Part shown: piece after piece, positions 14,019-26,830 of the stretch
How positions within the stretch are numbered: position 1 is the stretch's first letter
Layout: every line of letters begins with the position of its first letter
Source of the DNA: Cornus controversa
Lineage: Eukaryota > Streptophyta > Magnoliopsida > Cornales > Cornaceae
Direction: 5' to 3'
Assembly: GCA_026545225.1 (NCBI GenBank)
Contig: CM048851.1
Span: forward strand, 35,057,956 to 35,121,955
DNA: 64,000 nt
Made by a program: the position numbers and the translations under genes
Notes under the pieces: model-generated
Told to the model about the DNA's origin: nothing
Database searches by the model: none
The model's input: only the letters and a program-made list of their open reading frames with translations

Positions 14019-14249
14019 TTGTATTTAAATTAAAGTTTGACTATATAGAGACTTTTTAGAAGTTTCCAAAACTTTTTTGTTTTTAACATTATATAGTTTT
14101 TCTTTTTGAAAAATATGAAACTATAAAAAAGTTTCCTTTTAAGACTATCCAATTAAAATATGAAAAGTCACATGGGTTGGGACTCTCTCTAAATTTAATA
14201 ATTATTAAATTACAACATGGGCAATCACTCTATCTATGTGTTATTATGT

Positions 14250-15010
14250 AAAACTCTCAAGGTTTAAAATCAAGTGGGAAAAAGATTTTCAATACAAAGT
14301 CCCATGACGTTCAATATCAAGTCACAGTAAAATGTTTATTTTTTAACATGACATACAAGTATGATTTGTCAATATTTAATCTAAAAGAAATATTTTCCTT
14401 TTGGATAGATAATATTTGACTTTTAAACAAGTAATACTCAGAGGGACAATGATATACACTTGACTTATAATAAATAATAATTTTCTTTTGAAAAGATAAT
14501 ATTATTTATTTTAATGAGGCCAAAGAAAATTAAAAGATATTTATACTTGACATTAAATGCATAGATAATATTGAATAATATGATTTCAATTTGATGTTTT
14601 GTAGTTTTGAGGAATTCACAAATTTATTTTGCATGAGAAGTACATGGCATGTTATATTTGATATGTCTTGTCTGTTTAGCATGTATATGATGTATGCTAT
14701 GCAAAATCCTCAAAGTCAAAATGTCAAGTTGGAGTGGAATCTTCCTATACAAAATCCCATACCTTCATTATCAAGTCATAGTAATGTGTTTTAAAGTTTC
14801 CTCCCACAAGATTATTTTTAAAACATAGATTATAAATATGGTTATCTTATGATTAATTAATTAATAACATTATTCCTTACAAAAGGACATTGTTCATTAT
14901 TTTAATTATCATGAAAGAGTGAAAATAGTTTTCACTTGACCTAAAATTAATAATATTTTTTCTACGGAAAGATAATATTATTGGTTTTAGTGAGGCTAAA
15001 GAAACGATAG
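14250..15010. repeat. diverged direct duplication, period about 450 bp
   Basis: Sequence from about 14255-14520 resembles about 14700-15005. Shared landmarks in the same order are TCAAG...GGAA, ACAAARTCCCAT, TATCAAGTCA.AGTAA, TGACHTAWAATTAATAAT, and GAAAGATAATATTATT followed by a TTTTARTGAGGC.AAAGAAA block. Divergence is high, so the duplication is old. No gene is visible in either copy. Confidence 0.6.
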
Positions 15011-16232
15011 AGATCTAAAGAAAAATTAGGAGTTATTTATATTTGACCTGAGGGAGTGAGATAATATAATGGGCATTTTCGGCTAATAGTGATAATATAA
15101 TTAATTCCCCATCAATATTGTCACAAGTATTACGGATGTTGTGAAAATTAATAGAAAAGAAAATCAAACACGTAAATAAAGACACACAGATTTACAAGGT
15201 TTATCTAAAATTTAGAACTACGTAGTTTATGTTGCAGAATTTTTACTATGATGAAAAAAAGGGTATACAGAGAGTTTAGATCGTATATATATAGACACAT
15301 CTTAGAGTTACATAAAAAGTGTGAAAATATCAAAATATTCCTCTAAAATATTTATATCAGCTTCCGCACTTCCTATCAAAATTGGATTCGCAAAATTAAA
15401 AATTAAGCCAAAAAATTGAATCAGAATGTGCAGTATAATCAGACTCTACACTTTCTATTATTAGATTCATTGAGTCAAATCCTTTCAATCTATTATTATC
15501 CTGAAAGATAAGTTGATTGGACGAAACTTTGTTGGATTGGAAAAAGAATTTGTACGTAGTAATTACAGGTAAGAGACGTGGGTATTTAGTCATTGAATCA
15601 TGATATGTGTGCAATCTAATGATTCCTAGTGTGTAAATTTGGGTCCCAGTAATTATATTTGCAATTTATTACAAAAGTTACAGGAAACTAGAGAATTCAA
15701 TGATGAAGGGTTAATTATATCTGCACCTTGGTCCACTAGTAAGAGTTGCTAGTGGTAGGTTTGCAGTATAAAAGGCCAAATACACTCAAACATAGATGAA
15801 TTAATATTCACCTGAAATACAAGCAATTGTATAAATATGCAGGTAATTAGAAAGGCCTAAATGAATGGGATAAGGCCCAAAGGCCAGTTACAGAAGCCCA
15901 AGACAACCCAAATGTTGATTGGGCCAATGGGCTTCAACACCTGTTTTGAAACTATAATGGTCGAAATTCCTTGTCTGTAAATTTCGACCCACGCGAAAGG
16001 TGTAACCATCTATCTGGAAAAGAGACCAGGTGAAATAAACATGCAATTGTCTTTTTGTTGTGTTTGGGAGCGGTGATTGGGTGCTCCCAAACATAACAAT
16101 TTGTATTTGTTCATATTTAATCCGGCAAACTAGGAAAGGAAGGATCCAGGATATGATGAACTCGTAACTATCAAGCTAAGTAAAACTGCATACGTGGAAG
16201 GCTCTCAAAGCATATCCAGTTAACAGTACGTA

Positions 16233-16284
<52 letters not shown>

Positions 16285-16411
16285 ATCTCATGCAACAAAT
16301 TTCACTACTACTGTTTACTTGAATAAGAATTCTCTCTCTCTCTCTCTCAAAACCCTAGGTCTCCGTGGGAATATAATCAATTAATTGTCTCTTTCTCTGA
16401 CTCCTGTGTTA
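15011..16411 (+). promoter_or_regulatory. upstream region of the NAC gene
   Basis: No gene is seen. At 15120-15360 there is sequence resembling dispersed plant LTR retrotransposon debris, a low-confidence impression. At 15870-15935 a group of GGCCCA/TGGGC motifs occurs about 500 bp before the start codon. A (TA) microsatellite of about 47 bp lies at 16236-16282. A CT repeat at 16332-16348, followed by AAACCCTAG, marks the likely 5' leader, which is partly conserved upstream of the NAC pseudogene at 19574. Confidence 0.4.
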
Positions 16412-17829
16412 ATGGAGAACCAAGCAGTGATCATAAGTGCCAGATCTCAACGGCATGAACGTTATTTAGAGTCTTTTCCACCTGGCTATCGGTTTTGTCC
16501 TTATGACGAGGAACTCATCCAACACTACTTGAGAAAAAAACTGAATAGCCTAACCTTGCCACATAACAGGATCCATGACGTCAATATATACGAATACCAT
16601 CCCGATCAACTTGCAGGTACCTACGTAACTTTTATATATCTATCTATAACTTAATTGTTTCAATTTCTATATCTATATATTTATTAACCCAGTTATATAT
16701 CATCGATTATATATATGTTTAGCTTTCTTTCTTTTTTTTCGGTAAATGTTTAGCTTTCTTTCTTTTAATAAATCTTGAAACAATTAATTATCTATGCATG
16801 GTTAATTTATATATATATATATAACTAATTAATTTTGATGTTTATTTTTTTTGTTGTTGGTTGTTATGTGACACCAGTACTTTTAAGTTGGCGTTTGAAT
16901 ATGTAGACCATGCACGGTTATATATCATTCCTCTTCTATATTAAATTTCCATGAATTTTATACAAGGTTTACAATATCCTATATAGTTTTTTTTTTTGCT
17001 CGTGTTTTCATTCTGATCATAATTTTTACTGGCGGTGTGCAAATTTTTTTTTTTTTAATTTTATTATGTGTGGCCTAGGGTTTTAACCCTATTTATATTT
17101 TTGGGGTCGGTGGTCTTTGATATTATCAATTTAACTTAATATAAAATAAAAATAAAAATATAATTAATTGGGTAAATCTTGGAAAGGTTGGTAGTATGTT
17201 TGAGTGATATGGACTTTTATTATTATTTAAATTTACAAGTATGGGCTTAAATCCAATCATGTGAACTTAATACAAAAGCTCAACTAAATAACGGCTAAAA
17301 GAGCCCTGGGTAACCAAAAAAAAAAAAAAACTGTTACAGCTATCAACTCCTTCTTCTATGGGCTTTTGTTATCTTAGTCTTCAAATTAATTATGTTCTCA
17401 TATAACTATATATATATAAGTTTGACATGAATGCATGCATCTCGCAATATATATTTGAATATTCTAAATTTGTGATTTAATTGGGAATAATATACAGAGA
17501 AATACGAAGCTCAAGGAGTAAAGGAATGGTACTTCTTCACACCAAGAGAAAGAAAGTATCCGAAAGGGAAACGACCAAGTAGAATTGCGAGAGATGGATA
17601 CTGGAAGGCCACTGCTGGTGATAAGGTTGTCAAGTTTAATGGTAGTACGGTTGGATATCGAAAGACATTGGTATTCTTTGGAGGGAAATCTCAAAAGGCT
17701 GGCAACAAAACTTCTTGGATTATGCAAGAATATTGTGCAGTAGATGCTCCTTCCAATACTCAAAGGGATCAAAATGATATGAAGGTATATATATGTATAT
17801 ATATCTATATACGCACAACTATCTCACTT

Positions 17830-17860
<31 letters not shown>

Positions 17861-18680
17861 TCATTCTACGCTTCATATATATATTGTTGATTAATTCCTA
17901 ATAAAAAAATATATATTCCGGCCTATACTGACATTAACCTTTCTTAATTTCTTGCAGCTTGATTGGGTATTATGCAAGATCTATAAGAAAGAATACAAAA
18001 AAGCCGGGTTAAGAGATGGACAAGTAGTGCTTGATGATGGAAACTCCAACTCCATAGTACTCACATCTGAAGGAACTTGCTTGCAGAATATCACTGAGAC
18101 TGAGCTCACTGGACAAGAGCTTGATGATGGAATAGACCACGACCACATCATGCAATCATCAACTGGAAAGTACTCCACTGCAGTGGCATATGAAGGCACT
18201 AATTTCATGCACAATATCACTGAGTCTGAGCCCATTGAAATGGAAATGCAAATGGACATGGTCACTAATCAATACAGTGGCAATATGGCAAATATAAACC
18301 CCATTAATGGTACTAGTGTAAATGACGACATTGAACAACAACCACCCATCATCAGATCATCAGCTGAAAACTCCACTGCAGTGACATATGAAGAAACTTC
18401 CATGCTCAGTGGTGCTGGAAACTCCACTGCAGTGACATATGAAGAAACTTCCATGCTCAATGGTCATCATCATCATCAGGATAGACAAGTCTTGTGCAAT
18501 TGGATAAACGAATTAATGGACACCGATGATCATTACAGTGGCAATATGGCAAATTTCAGTGACCCCTATCAACTTCTACAAAATGGCTTCACAGATGATA
18601 TTCATTCTTTCATGATCAATGACCAGCAGGATTCAATGGAGCCAGAGCTGTCCGATTTTTCATCATTATGGGGACCTTAA
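16412..18680 (+). CDS. NAC domain transcription factor
   Basis: Three exons, 16412-16616, 17498-17784 and 17958-18680, with GT-AG introns encode 404 aa. This is the standard NAC gene structure. The NAC domain spans roughly residues 22-178: subdomain A (FPPGYRF at 22-28), then DEELIQHYL, EWYFFTPRERKYPKG, RIARDGYWKATAGDK (DNA-contact region), VGYRKTLVFF, and DWVLCKIYKK at 166-175. The C-terminus is an acidic, Ser/Thr/Asn-rich region with a HHHHH tract and two tandem copies of NSTAVTYEETSML, typical of a variable activation region. ATG 16412 is chosen because the paralogous exon at 19646 begins with the same MENQ and because the upstream in-frame extension lacks an ATG. The WKATA variant (WKATG is commoner) is worth noting. 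The NAC subfamily and target genes cannot be assigned. A damaged tandem copy lies downstream. Confidence 0.92.
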
Positions 18681-19573
18681 TTATTTGTGACGAACATTTT
18701 ATTCATTTACACTAATTAATGATCACTATAATACATTTATTTCTGCTACTTCACCAATTTTTTCCCCTTCAAATACCAATTAATTTTGTACCTTTATTGT
18801 TATTCTCTATCATCTTGTATATGTTCCTTTAATATTGGGTACAATTTCTCAAGTTCCTTAATTCCCTCTCTTTTTATTTTTTATTTTTTTGGGTAAGTTC
18901 TTTCCCTCCTTTAAATACTAATAATCATGAATATATATATTCAATTGACGAGCTGAGAGCTCTGACAAAAGATTAATGATGGAGGAGTCGAAAACATATA
19001 TGTTTCCTGATATACGCTGCTTCTCTATTCAATGCATTGAGTTGGGGAAGAACAGTTGAATTATTAGAGACAAGCTCGATGATCAGTTGATCCATGGATA
19101 TTAGTTGGGAATTTAAATGAGATGTTGCATTCTTCCAAAAAATGAGGGGATGTTCCAAAGCAAATTAATTTGGATGCTTAGAGAGTTCACTGTGATTTAC
19201 AAGATTTGGAAGAATATATATATGACACCTTCCTGCATTTTCATTTCCGTCACTATATACTTATATAGCACCTCCATTTATTAAGGCAGGACAAGGTGAC
19301 TACTCGGATTTCAGCTCCAAAACCATATCTGCAGCTCCACATCTTTGTTCTCGAATCAGCGCGAGCTCCTACGCATACAGGTGTGTTAAGAATATAGGAA
19401 AATTATAGTTTAAGGGAGGGCATAAGAAACTTATCCGATTTTGCAAAAATATAATAGAAAATATATTTTCAGCTCCGCAAACTTAAAGTAGTGAGTTATA
19501 TATATGAAGCCAACTATATAATATGAAATATATAATAATATGTATCTTTTTGGTGAAAATACAAACAAAAGAT
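18681..19573. other. spacer between NAC gene and NAC pseudogene
   Basis: The first part is the NAC 3' UTR. A short open frame on the minus strand (18973-19158) has no recognisable motif. The paralogous duplication becomes visible from about 19574, where CACTACTACTGTTTACTTGA matches 16301-16320 upstream of the intact NAC gene. Confidence 0.4.
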
Positions 19574-20289
19574 GATAACTAACATCACTACTACTGTTTA
19601 CTTGAAGAAGAATTCTGTGTCTCTCTTTCTCGTAGTCCTTCGTCAATGGAGAACCAAGTCATCATAAGTCCAATAAGTCAACGGCAACAACATACTACAT
19701 CTTTTATAGTATTAGACAGTCCAAAAAGTCAACAACCACCGCAACGTCCTAATTGGACGACCATGGTTATTACGGGTCGGGTTTAGATTCGTTTACTTGA
19801 GCAGGAAACTAAAAGCTTACCCTTGCCTCCAAACAGTATTCATGAAGTCAATATATACAACCACAACCCGGATGACCTTGCAGGTTTATACACCTATAAC
19901 TTGTTTCAATTACTATGTATTTATTTAATTATTTAGCCACTTATGGTCAATTGTATATTTAGCCATCTTTCTTTTAATAAATATTGAAACAAGTATCTAT
20001 GCATGGTTAATTTATTAGGAATATATACAACTTAATCATTGTTAGACAAGTATTTATGATTGATTTATATATATCTAATTTTGGTGTTTATTTTTATTTG
20101 TTGTATGCATGTGACACTAGTACTTCTAGGTTCGCGTTTGAATATCTTGTTAGACTACGGTTATTTATTTATTTATTTTTCCAAAGTCAAGAAATTAGAT
20201 TATGATTATGATTATTTTGATGGGGGTGTGCAAAATTTTCCTTTTATTTTTTCTTTTTAATTTTATTATATGTTCGCTAACATTTTAAC

Positions 20290-21155
20290 TTAGGGTGGCA
20301 ATTCATGTTCGCGTGTGTGTCGATAGACGAGTATTCTGTTAAACAACTCAATCATAACCTGATTCATTTAATAATCGTGTCAGAAACTCTCAATATTAAC
20401 TCAACATGTTTATTAACTGTGTTACACATGTCAAACCTATGTAACAATTTAATAATTATGTCTCCTAGGAAGCATGGATACGAATACGGATACAGGACAC
20501 GAGTACAACACGATATGGGTATGACGATACGACAAATCTAAAAAAAAAAGACACGAGTACGAGCAAGATACGACAATATAAAGATAATAAATTATATTTT
20601 TATATACGCAAAAAATGAGTTATTAACATTTCTTTATAAAATATTATCATTAACAAACAAAATAAGAGCTAAGAGTCATTGTATAATTAGCATGGATGAA
20701 TTTTGTACTAAATCATGATATGTATCTCAACACTTTTTTTTTAAATGAATTTTAAACTTTTCTTAACAATTATAATATGATATTATTGTTGAAAAACTAC
20801 ATTTTCATGTTAAAAACTTGTTAAAAATGTGTTTTGAAGTGTTCAAGAAATATTGAATACGTGGTCAAAGTATCTGAGAAGTATCAGATATGTGTTAAAA
20901 ATAAAAAAAATATATTTTAAAATTATGGATACGTTTAGGAAGTATTGGACACATATTCGGGAGTATCCAAGGAGTATCGGTATCAAATACAAACACAATA
21001 CGGATACGTTACTCTTGTAAAAGTATATGTGTTTCCTAGCTATGTCCTTTAATGACCCGACTCATTTAATAACATTTTTAATTCATTTAAGTTATATGAT
21101 ATGAGTTTCTCCACCCCATAAAAATCTCTTTGAAGATCATATAAAAAAATAAAGT

Positions 21156-21188
<33 letters not shown>

Positions 21189-21596
21189 AACTTTATAATC
21201 AAACTATATTATAAATTATATATATATATATATATACCCCAAAAACATACTAATGTAATTCAACAACGATAGAGACACCATAGCAATCTCATTTTATGCC
21301 TACATTAATCTTCTAAACAAACAAATAGATTACAAGCAATTGCAATATATATACCTATGTATATGTAACTTTGAATAAAACCAAAATATATGAATAACTC
21401 GTGTCGCGAGTTAGACAACTTAGACTTAAACCCAACACAATTTTTGCGTGTCATATTTATGTCGACCTATTTATAAAACGTGTCAGTTTACATCAAATTC
21501 AGTATCGTGTTTATGTCGATCCATTTATAAAACGTGTCGGTTTATCTCAAATTCAAACCCGCTAAACTCGTATTGTGTTCAATTTTGCCACTCCTA
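20290..21596. mobile_element. non-autonomous hAT element in the NAC pseudogene intron
   Basis: An 8-bp TSD, ATTTTAAC, is found at 20282-20289 and 21597-21604. The ends are TTAGGGTGGCAA and TTGCCACTCCTA, imperfect inverted repeats. Intron 1 of the intact NAC gene has the matching unoccupied sequence GTTTTAACCCTA at about 17080-17091, so the paralog supplies an empty site. Subterminal AACTCA/TGAGTT and CGTGTC motifs recur on both sides. No transposase frame survives. A further repeat is nested inside it. Confidence 0.85.
20470..21041. mobile_element. possible nested insertion inside the hAT element
   Basis: The left edge TCCTAGGAAGCATGG and the right edge TGTTTCCTAGC are short inverted repeats, and TATGTC-like sequence flanks both sides. 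The ends are rich in GGATACG/CGTATCC motifs, a pattern I recognise from dispersed plant repeats. Superfamily and exact borders are uncertain. Confidence 0.45.
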
Positions 21597-21828
21597 ATTT
21601 TAACCCTAGTTTTACTTTTAGGTCATTCATTCACTTTATTAGTTGATACAAATATTAAAAATGTATGGTAAATAAATATATATATCTATACTATTATTAA
21701 AAGTAAGAAGTGGTTTTTTAGTTTCAATACACTATTTTTTTATTTTTAAATTAAAAAATAGAATTACCCAAGCAAAACTCTTTCCTTTTTTATTTAAATT
21801 ATTTCTCAATCAAAACCCTTTTCTTTTT

Positions 21829-22986
21829 GGGAAAATTAGATTTTGGTGACCAATCCTAAACAAAATTACTCTAAAGTGACCATAAAGTTTGGAAAAGATA
21901 AATAGTCACCAAAATTGAAACTTAATTGCTGATGAGTGACCCTTGGATCACTTATTACATAAATATCCTTCATCTAATAAATTATTTATAATTTGACAAA
22001 TTGACCCTTTACATTAATCTCAATTAAACATTTTACTTCAAGAGTTGCTTAATAAGCAGCCACTCTTTCAAGTTGCCAAATAAATATTTAGAAATAACTT
22101 TTAACTAATAATTATTTATTTTTATTTTCAAATATTGTATTATTTATATTCTTATTTATTGTAAAATTGGATTCAAATAATGTGTAAAAGTGGAGAACTT
22201 TTTATTATTTTTATTATTTATTTGTAAGTGATGCTAGAAGTTGTTATTTGGTGATGGCAATCAGAATACTGGAGTAATAATTAGAATAAGAAACAATAAT
22301 TTAGAGTGGCAATAATTAAAATCTTTTTCTCATTTAGTTGGATCTCGTAGTGATTTTGTTTTTTTTTTTTTATGGTGGTCTTGTTTTGTACAGAGCTTCC
22401 TATACAATTTATATCCATAAGAATTCTTTTGTAATATTTAAAATTCTGCAAAAAAAAAAAAAAAATGTTAATAGAATGAAATCTCCAACATAAAGTACCA
22501 AAAATCTTTTAATGGTTTATCCAATCCAATCAACTGAATCTTGTGAGTTCTATGCGGAAGTAGAGTGAATACCTATAGAGAGGTTGAATAGATGTAGTTA
22601 GCATGGTTGATTTATTTTAGAGTACGCTGATAGATATATTATTAATCAAGAATCAAAACATTAGCTGCTAACATGTATCTCAATACTATCTTTTTAATTA
22701 GTAGACTGACAAATTAAAAAGAAAAAAAAAAAGAGATTGATGAATGAGAAAGAGAGAGGAGAATGAATTCAAAGAGTTTATATTTATATTGAATGGTAAT
22801 TTCATCATCTAACAATTATTTTTAAAATGTTTAATAAATATGAAGTGTTTTTTTTACCAAATTAATTTCAAATGGTCACTCATCAGCAATTAAATTTCAA
22901 TTTTGGTAACTATTTATCTTTTTCGAACTTTATGGTCACTTTAAAGTAATTTTGTTTAGGATTGGTCACCAAAATCTAATTTTCCC
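21829..22986. mobile_element. MULE-type non-autonomous element with 9-bp TSD
   Basis: Terminal inverted repeats of about 115 bp are nearly identical. The left starts GGGAAAATTAGATTTTGGTG and the right end is its complement, closing CTAATTTTCCC at 22986. TSD TTTCTTTTT occurs at 21820-21828 and 22987-22995. The interior has no coding frame. It lies about 140 bp inside the Helitron's left end, so it inserted into the Helitron. Confidence 0.85.
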
Positions 22987-23420
22987 TTTCTTTTTTATTA
23001 ACCCTTTCTTTTTATTTCTAATTTCTAAATTTACTTTTTTATTTAAATTATTTCCCAAGCAAAACCCTTTCCTTTATATATATATATAAATAAACAATTA
23101 ACTTGGTCGTGTATTATTGTAGTAGAAGAGATTCTATAATTTAAAGCGGGTGATTTCAGACAGTTTAATCTTCACAAAGTTTCAAAACTTTTTGCAGGTA
23201 ATTTTTTTAAACTACCATACATACATGTTCATCTTAGTCCAGTATGTTTTACATGAATTCTTTTTATTTGGTGTGTTTGTGTACTAATTAAATACACCGT
23301 ACGTATTATGCATATATATGCATTTATGTACATGTCTATATGATCTATGAACAACATATACAATGTTTCTTGGTAATCATTGATCAACATGTAGTAATAA
23401 TTCTGATTCGTAGTAGTGTG

Positions 23421-23451
<31 letters not shown>

Positions 23452-23701
23452 TTAACCAAGAGAAATTTAACTATCTCTCTTGGTAATCAACTTATATGTC
23501 ATAAGTAGGATACATAGATATATGTATGGTCTCTTTTCTGACTTTTGATGCAACTGCTAGAAGTATATATGGTGTATATAATCATATTTGGTGTATATTT
23601 TTTGTGTTTAGCTCAGAATATTAATTGTAATAGAACATGATTGGATTTTATATGCATAATGCACTTAGAGATATATAATTAATAATGGTTGTGTAATAAA
23701 T

Positions 23702-24271
23702 TGTAGTAACTCTTGTGGACGGGTGTGAGTGGGCGGGTGCGAAGACAGACACTGGGCTGAGCTACCACATTGACAGGATACAGGGTGCTCAATCCCACAT
23801 TGCCTGGGTGTGGAAAAGGGGATGTGCTTATATGTAGTATGTTCTCTTCAAATGGTATGAGGCCTTTTGGGGTAAAATCCAAGAGCAAAATCGTGCGGGT
23901 TCAGGCCCAAAGCGGACAATATCATACCATGTGTTGGAGTGGGGTATTACAATTGGTATCAGAGCCTGAACCCAGCCGGAAGTGTGCCGACGAGGGCGTC
24001 GGGCCTCGTAGGGGGGTGGATTGTAGTAACTCTTGTGGACGGGTGTGAGTGGGCGGGTGCTAAGACAGACACTGGGCTGAGCTACCACACTGACAAGGTA
24101 CAGGGTGCTCAATCCCACATCGCCTGGGTGTGAAAAATGGGATGTGCTTATATGTAGTATGTTCTCTTCAAATGGTATGAAGCCTTTTGGGGTAAAACCC
24201 AAGAGCAAAATCATGCGGGCTCAGGCCCAAAGCAGACAATATCATACCATGTGTTGGAGCGGGGTATTACA
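23702..24271 (+). mobile_element. complete TRIM retrotransposon (terminal-repeat retrotransposon in miniature)
   Basis: Two direct LTRs of 250 bp (23702-23951 and 24022-24271), both TGTAGTAACTC...GGTATTACA, enclose a 70-bp interior. The interior opens with ATTGGTATCAGAGCC, matching a primer-binding site for initiator tRNA-Met, and closes with a purine-rich GTAGGGGGGTGGA polypurine tract. TSD TAAAT lies at 23697-23701 and 24272-24276. No protein is encoded, so it must be mobilised in trans. The duplicated Helitron block at about 25670 has the empty site. A partial LTR of the same family occurs at 60392. Confidence 0.93.
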
Positions 24272-24420
24272 TAAATAATATTATATTTTAAGATTTTGTG
24301 TTAGGGATGAAGTTAGAGAGTGAAGAAATAGAATTAAAAAAAATACTTATTTAAATAATATTATATTTTAGGAGTGTGTTATGAATGAAATTAGTGAGAG
24401 AATAAATAGAATTAGAAAAA

Positions 24421-24699
24421 GGGAGGCGATATTCGCACTCTCATTTTTTTCATATGTACTCCCATTTTAAAAGAAATGTCACTTTTAACCTTAACTTCAC
24501 ATCATTTTTTCAAAATACTAAACTATCCTTTTAGATATCCTCTCTTTATCTCCAATCTTTAATAATTTTTTTATTCTTTTGACAGAATAAACCAAAAAAT
24601 ACAAAAAAAAAAATACCCTAAAAAAAATAACCCAAAAAAAAAAGTTTTGGACCCAAAAAAAGTTATATATGTTGAATAAATTATCTTTTGACAAGACAA

Positions 24700-24738
<39 letters not shown>

Positions 24739-25326
24739 CTCTTTTGGCAAGAATCAAAAATTAAAAAGTACCCAAAAAAAAGTTATCATGTTCAATAAAT
24801 TATATCTTTTGACAAGACCCAAAAACAAAGTACTTGAAAAAATTTATTCTTGTTAAATAAATTATCTCCATTGAGAGGATCCAAAAATAAGTTATATATT
24901 TTTAATAAATTATCTCTTTTGATAGGATTAAAAAAAAGAAATGATCTCTTTTGGAAGGACCGAAAAAAAAAGTTAAAAAAAAAGAGTAATATTTGTTAAA
25001 TAAATTATCTCTTTTGACAAGTTTTTAAAAAAAAAAAAACCTTAGAAAAAGTTATCTTTTTTGACAGGAGCAAAAAAAAAAAGTATTAAAGAAGGTAAAA
25101 AAAAAAATTTTTTTGTTGACAGAAACCAAAAATAAATAAAAGTAATATAGAAAGTAAAGAAACTAAAAATAAAGTTTAAGTTTATAGTATAAAGGATAGT
25201 TGTGGTATTATAAAATAAGTGATGATGTATTAATTAGTACTTTAAGGACCTTCTTGTCATTTCTTTTGAAAGAAAAAGGTAAGTGGAGTGCAATCGTTAA
25301 AAATGGGAGTGCGAATATCGTCTCCC
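24421..25326. mobile_element. TIR element (probable MULE-type MITE) with internal A/T-rich repeats
   Basis: The ends GGGAGGCGATATTCGCACTC and, read as complement, GGGAGACGATATTCGCACTC are almost perfect inverted repeats. Flanking sequences TTAGAAAAA and TTGAAACAA are a degenerate candidate 9-bp TSD. The second copy of the surrounding duplication has ATTAAAAAAATATC uninterrupted at this place. The interior is made of degenerate copies of a unit containing AATAAATTATCTCTTTTGACA. Confidence 0.75.
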
Positions 25327-26334
25327 TTGAAACAAATATCACTATATAAGAATTATAATATATATTTTTTATTTTTTTGAATTTTAAAAATAAAAAGATG
25401 GTGTGTTATGGATGAAGTGTGAGAGAAAGAATAAATAGAATTAGAAAAGTTATAAAATAAGAATTATAATTTTATTTCTATTTTTTCTGAAATAGGAAGA
25501 ATTTGTGTTAGGGATGAAGTGTGAACTAAATTGGAATTCTAACCTAATTAAGCCATATTTGGTGTAGATTTTTTGTGCCTAGCTCGAAATATTAATTCTA
25601 ACAGCAAATGATTGAATTTTATATGCATAATGCACTTAGAGATATATAATTGATAATGGTTGTGTAATAAATAATATTATATTTTAGGAGTTTGTGTTAG
25701 GGATGAAGTTAGAGAGTGAAGAAATAGAATTGAAAAAAATATACTTATTTAAATAATATTATATTTTTGGAGTATGTGTAAGGAATGAAATTAGTGAGAA
25801 AATAAATAGAATTAAAAAAATATCAATATATAAGAATTATAATATATATATTTTTTTTATTTTTTTGAATTTTAAAAATAAAAAGATGGTGTGTTGGGGA
25901 TGAAGTGTGAGAGAAAGAATAAATATAATTAGAAAAGTTATAAAAATAAGAATTATAATTATTTTTTTTCTGAAATAGGAAGAATTTGTATTAGGGATGA
26001 AGTGTGAACTAAATTGGAATTCTAACCTAATTAAGTCACTCTAAATGGATTTGAAATTCTTTAGACATTTAAGAAAAAAAAGAATTCTAATTAAATTAAA
26101 TGACTTGAAACTCCATAAATTATTTTTTCTAGTTAAATTATTTAAATTTTAAAAATAGGAAAATTTTGTATTATGAATGAAGTGTAAGAGAAAGAATAAA
26201 TAGAATTAGACAAACATATACATATTAATATATAAAGATGGGTAAAATACTTTTACAAATTAAAATATTTATTATATTAATAGTTTTAAACTTTGTCTTA
26301 CATGGATAATATATACTTGAGACCATTAAATAAT

Positions 26335-26830
26335 ACAAAAGTACAAAGGGGTTTTTTAGTTTCAGTACACTATTTTTTATTTTTAAATTAAAAAATAGAA
26401 TTATCCAACAAAATTCTTTCCTTTTTTATTTTGAAATTAAAAAAATAAAATTACCCAAGCAAAACCCTTTATACTTTTAAAAGTACAAAGGGGTTTTTTA
26501 GTTCCAGAACACTATTTTTTTATTTTTAAATTAAAAAAAAATATAGAATTACCCAAGAAAAATTCTTTCCTTTTTTATTTTGAAATTAAAAGAATATAAT
26601 TACCCAAGCAAAACCCTTTTCCCAAGCAAAACGGGTTTTTTAGTTTCAGTACACTATTTTTTTTATTTTTAAATTAAAAAATATAATTACTCAATAAAAA
26701 TCCTTTTCTTTTTTATTTTGAAATTAGAATAATAGAATTACCCAAGCAAAACTCTTTCTTTTTATTTCTAATTTCTAAATTTAAAAAAGCAAAACCCTTT
26801 TCTTTTTTTATTTTTAAATTATACCTTCTA
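26335..26830. repeat. degenerate tandem repeats near the Helitron right end
   Basis: Four to five copies of a unit of about 130-150 bp each carry GGGTTTTTTAGTTTCAGTACA, then TTTTTAAATTAAAAAA, then AATTACCCAAGCAAAA. The same unit occurs once next to the Helitron left end (21710-21780). They may be remnants of repeated nested Helitron ends. Confidence 0.65.

Larger units (their letters stand above)
23575..26035. repeat. tandem duplication (about 480 bp unit) inside the Helitron
   Basis: The block beginning ATATTTGGTGTA at about 23585 is repeated from about 25555 to 26035. Shared order: TTTTATATGCATAATGCACT, AATGGTTGTGTAATAAAT, AATATTATATTTTAGGAGT, ATAAATAGAATTA, then ACTAAATTGGAATTCTAACC. The upstream copy is expanded to about 2 kb because it carries two later insertions (23702-24271 and 24421-25326). 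The downstream copy is uninterrupted at both sites. Confidence 0.85.

Noticed and set aside
14591-14794. 67-codon plus-strand frame
   Set aside because: It lies within the old direct duplication, and its counterpart in the other copy is not open.
18973-19158. Minus-strand open frame between the two NAC copies
   Set aside because: Short, without motifs, and not conserved upstream of the intact NAC gene.
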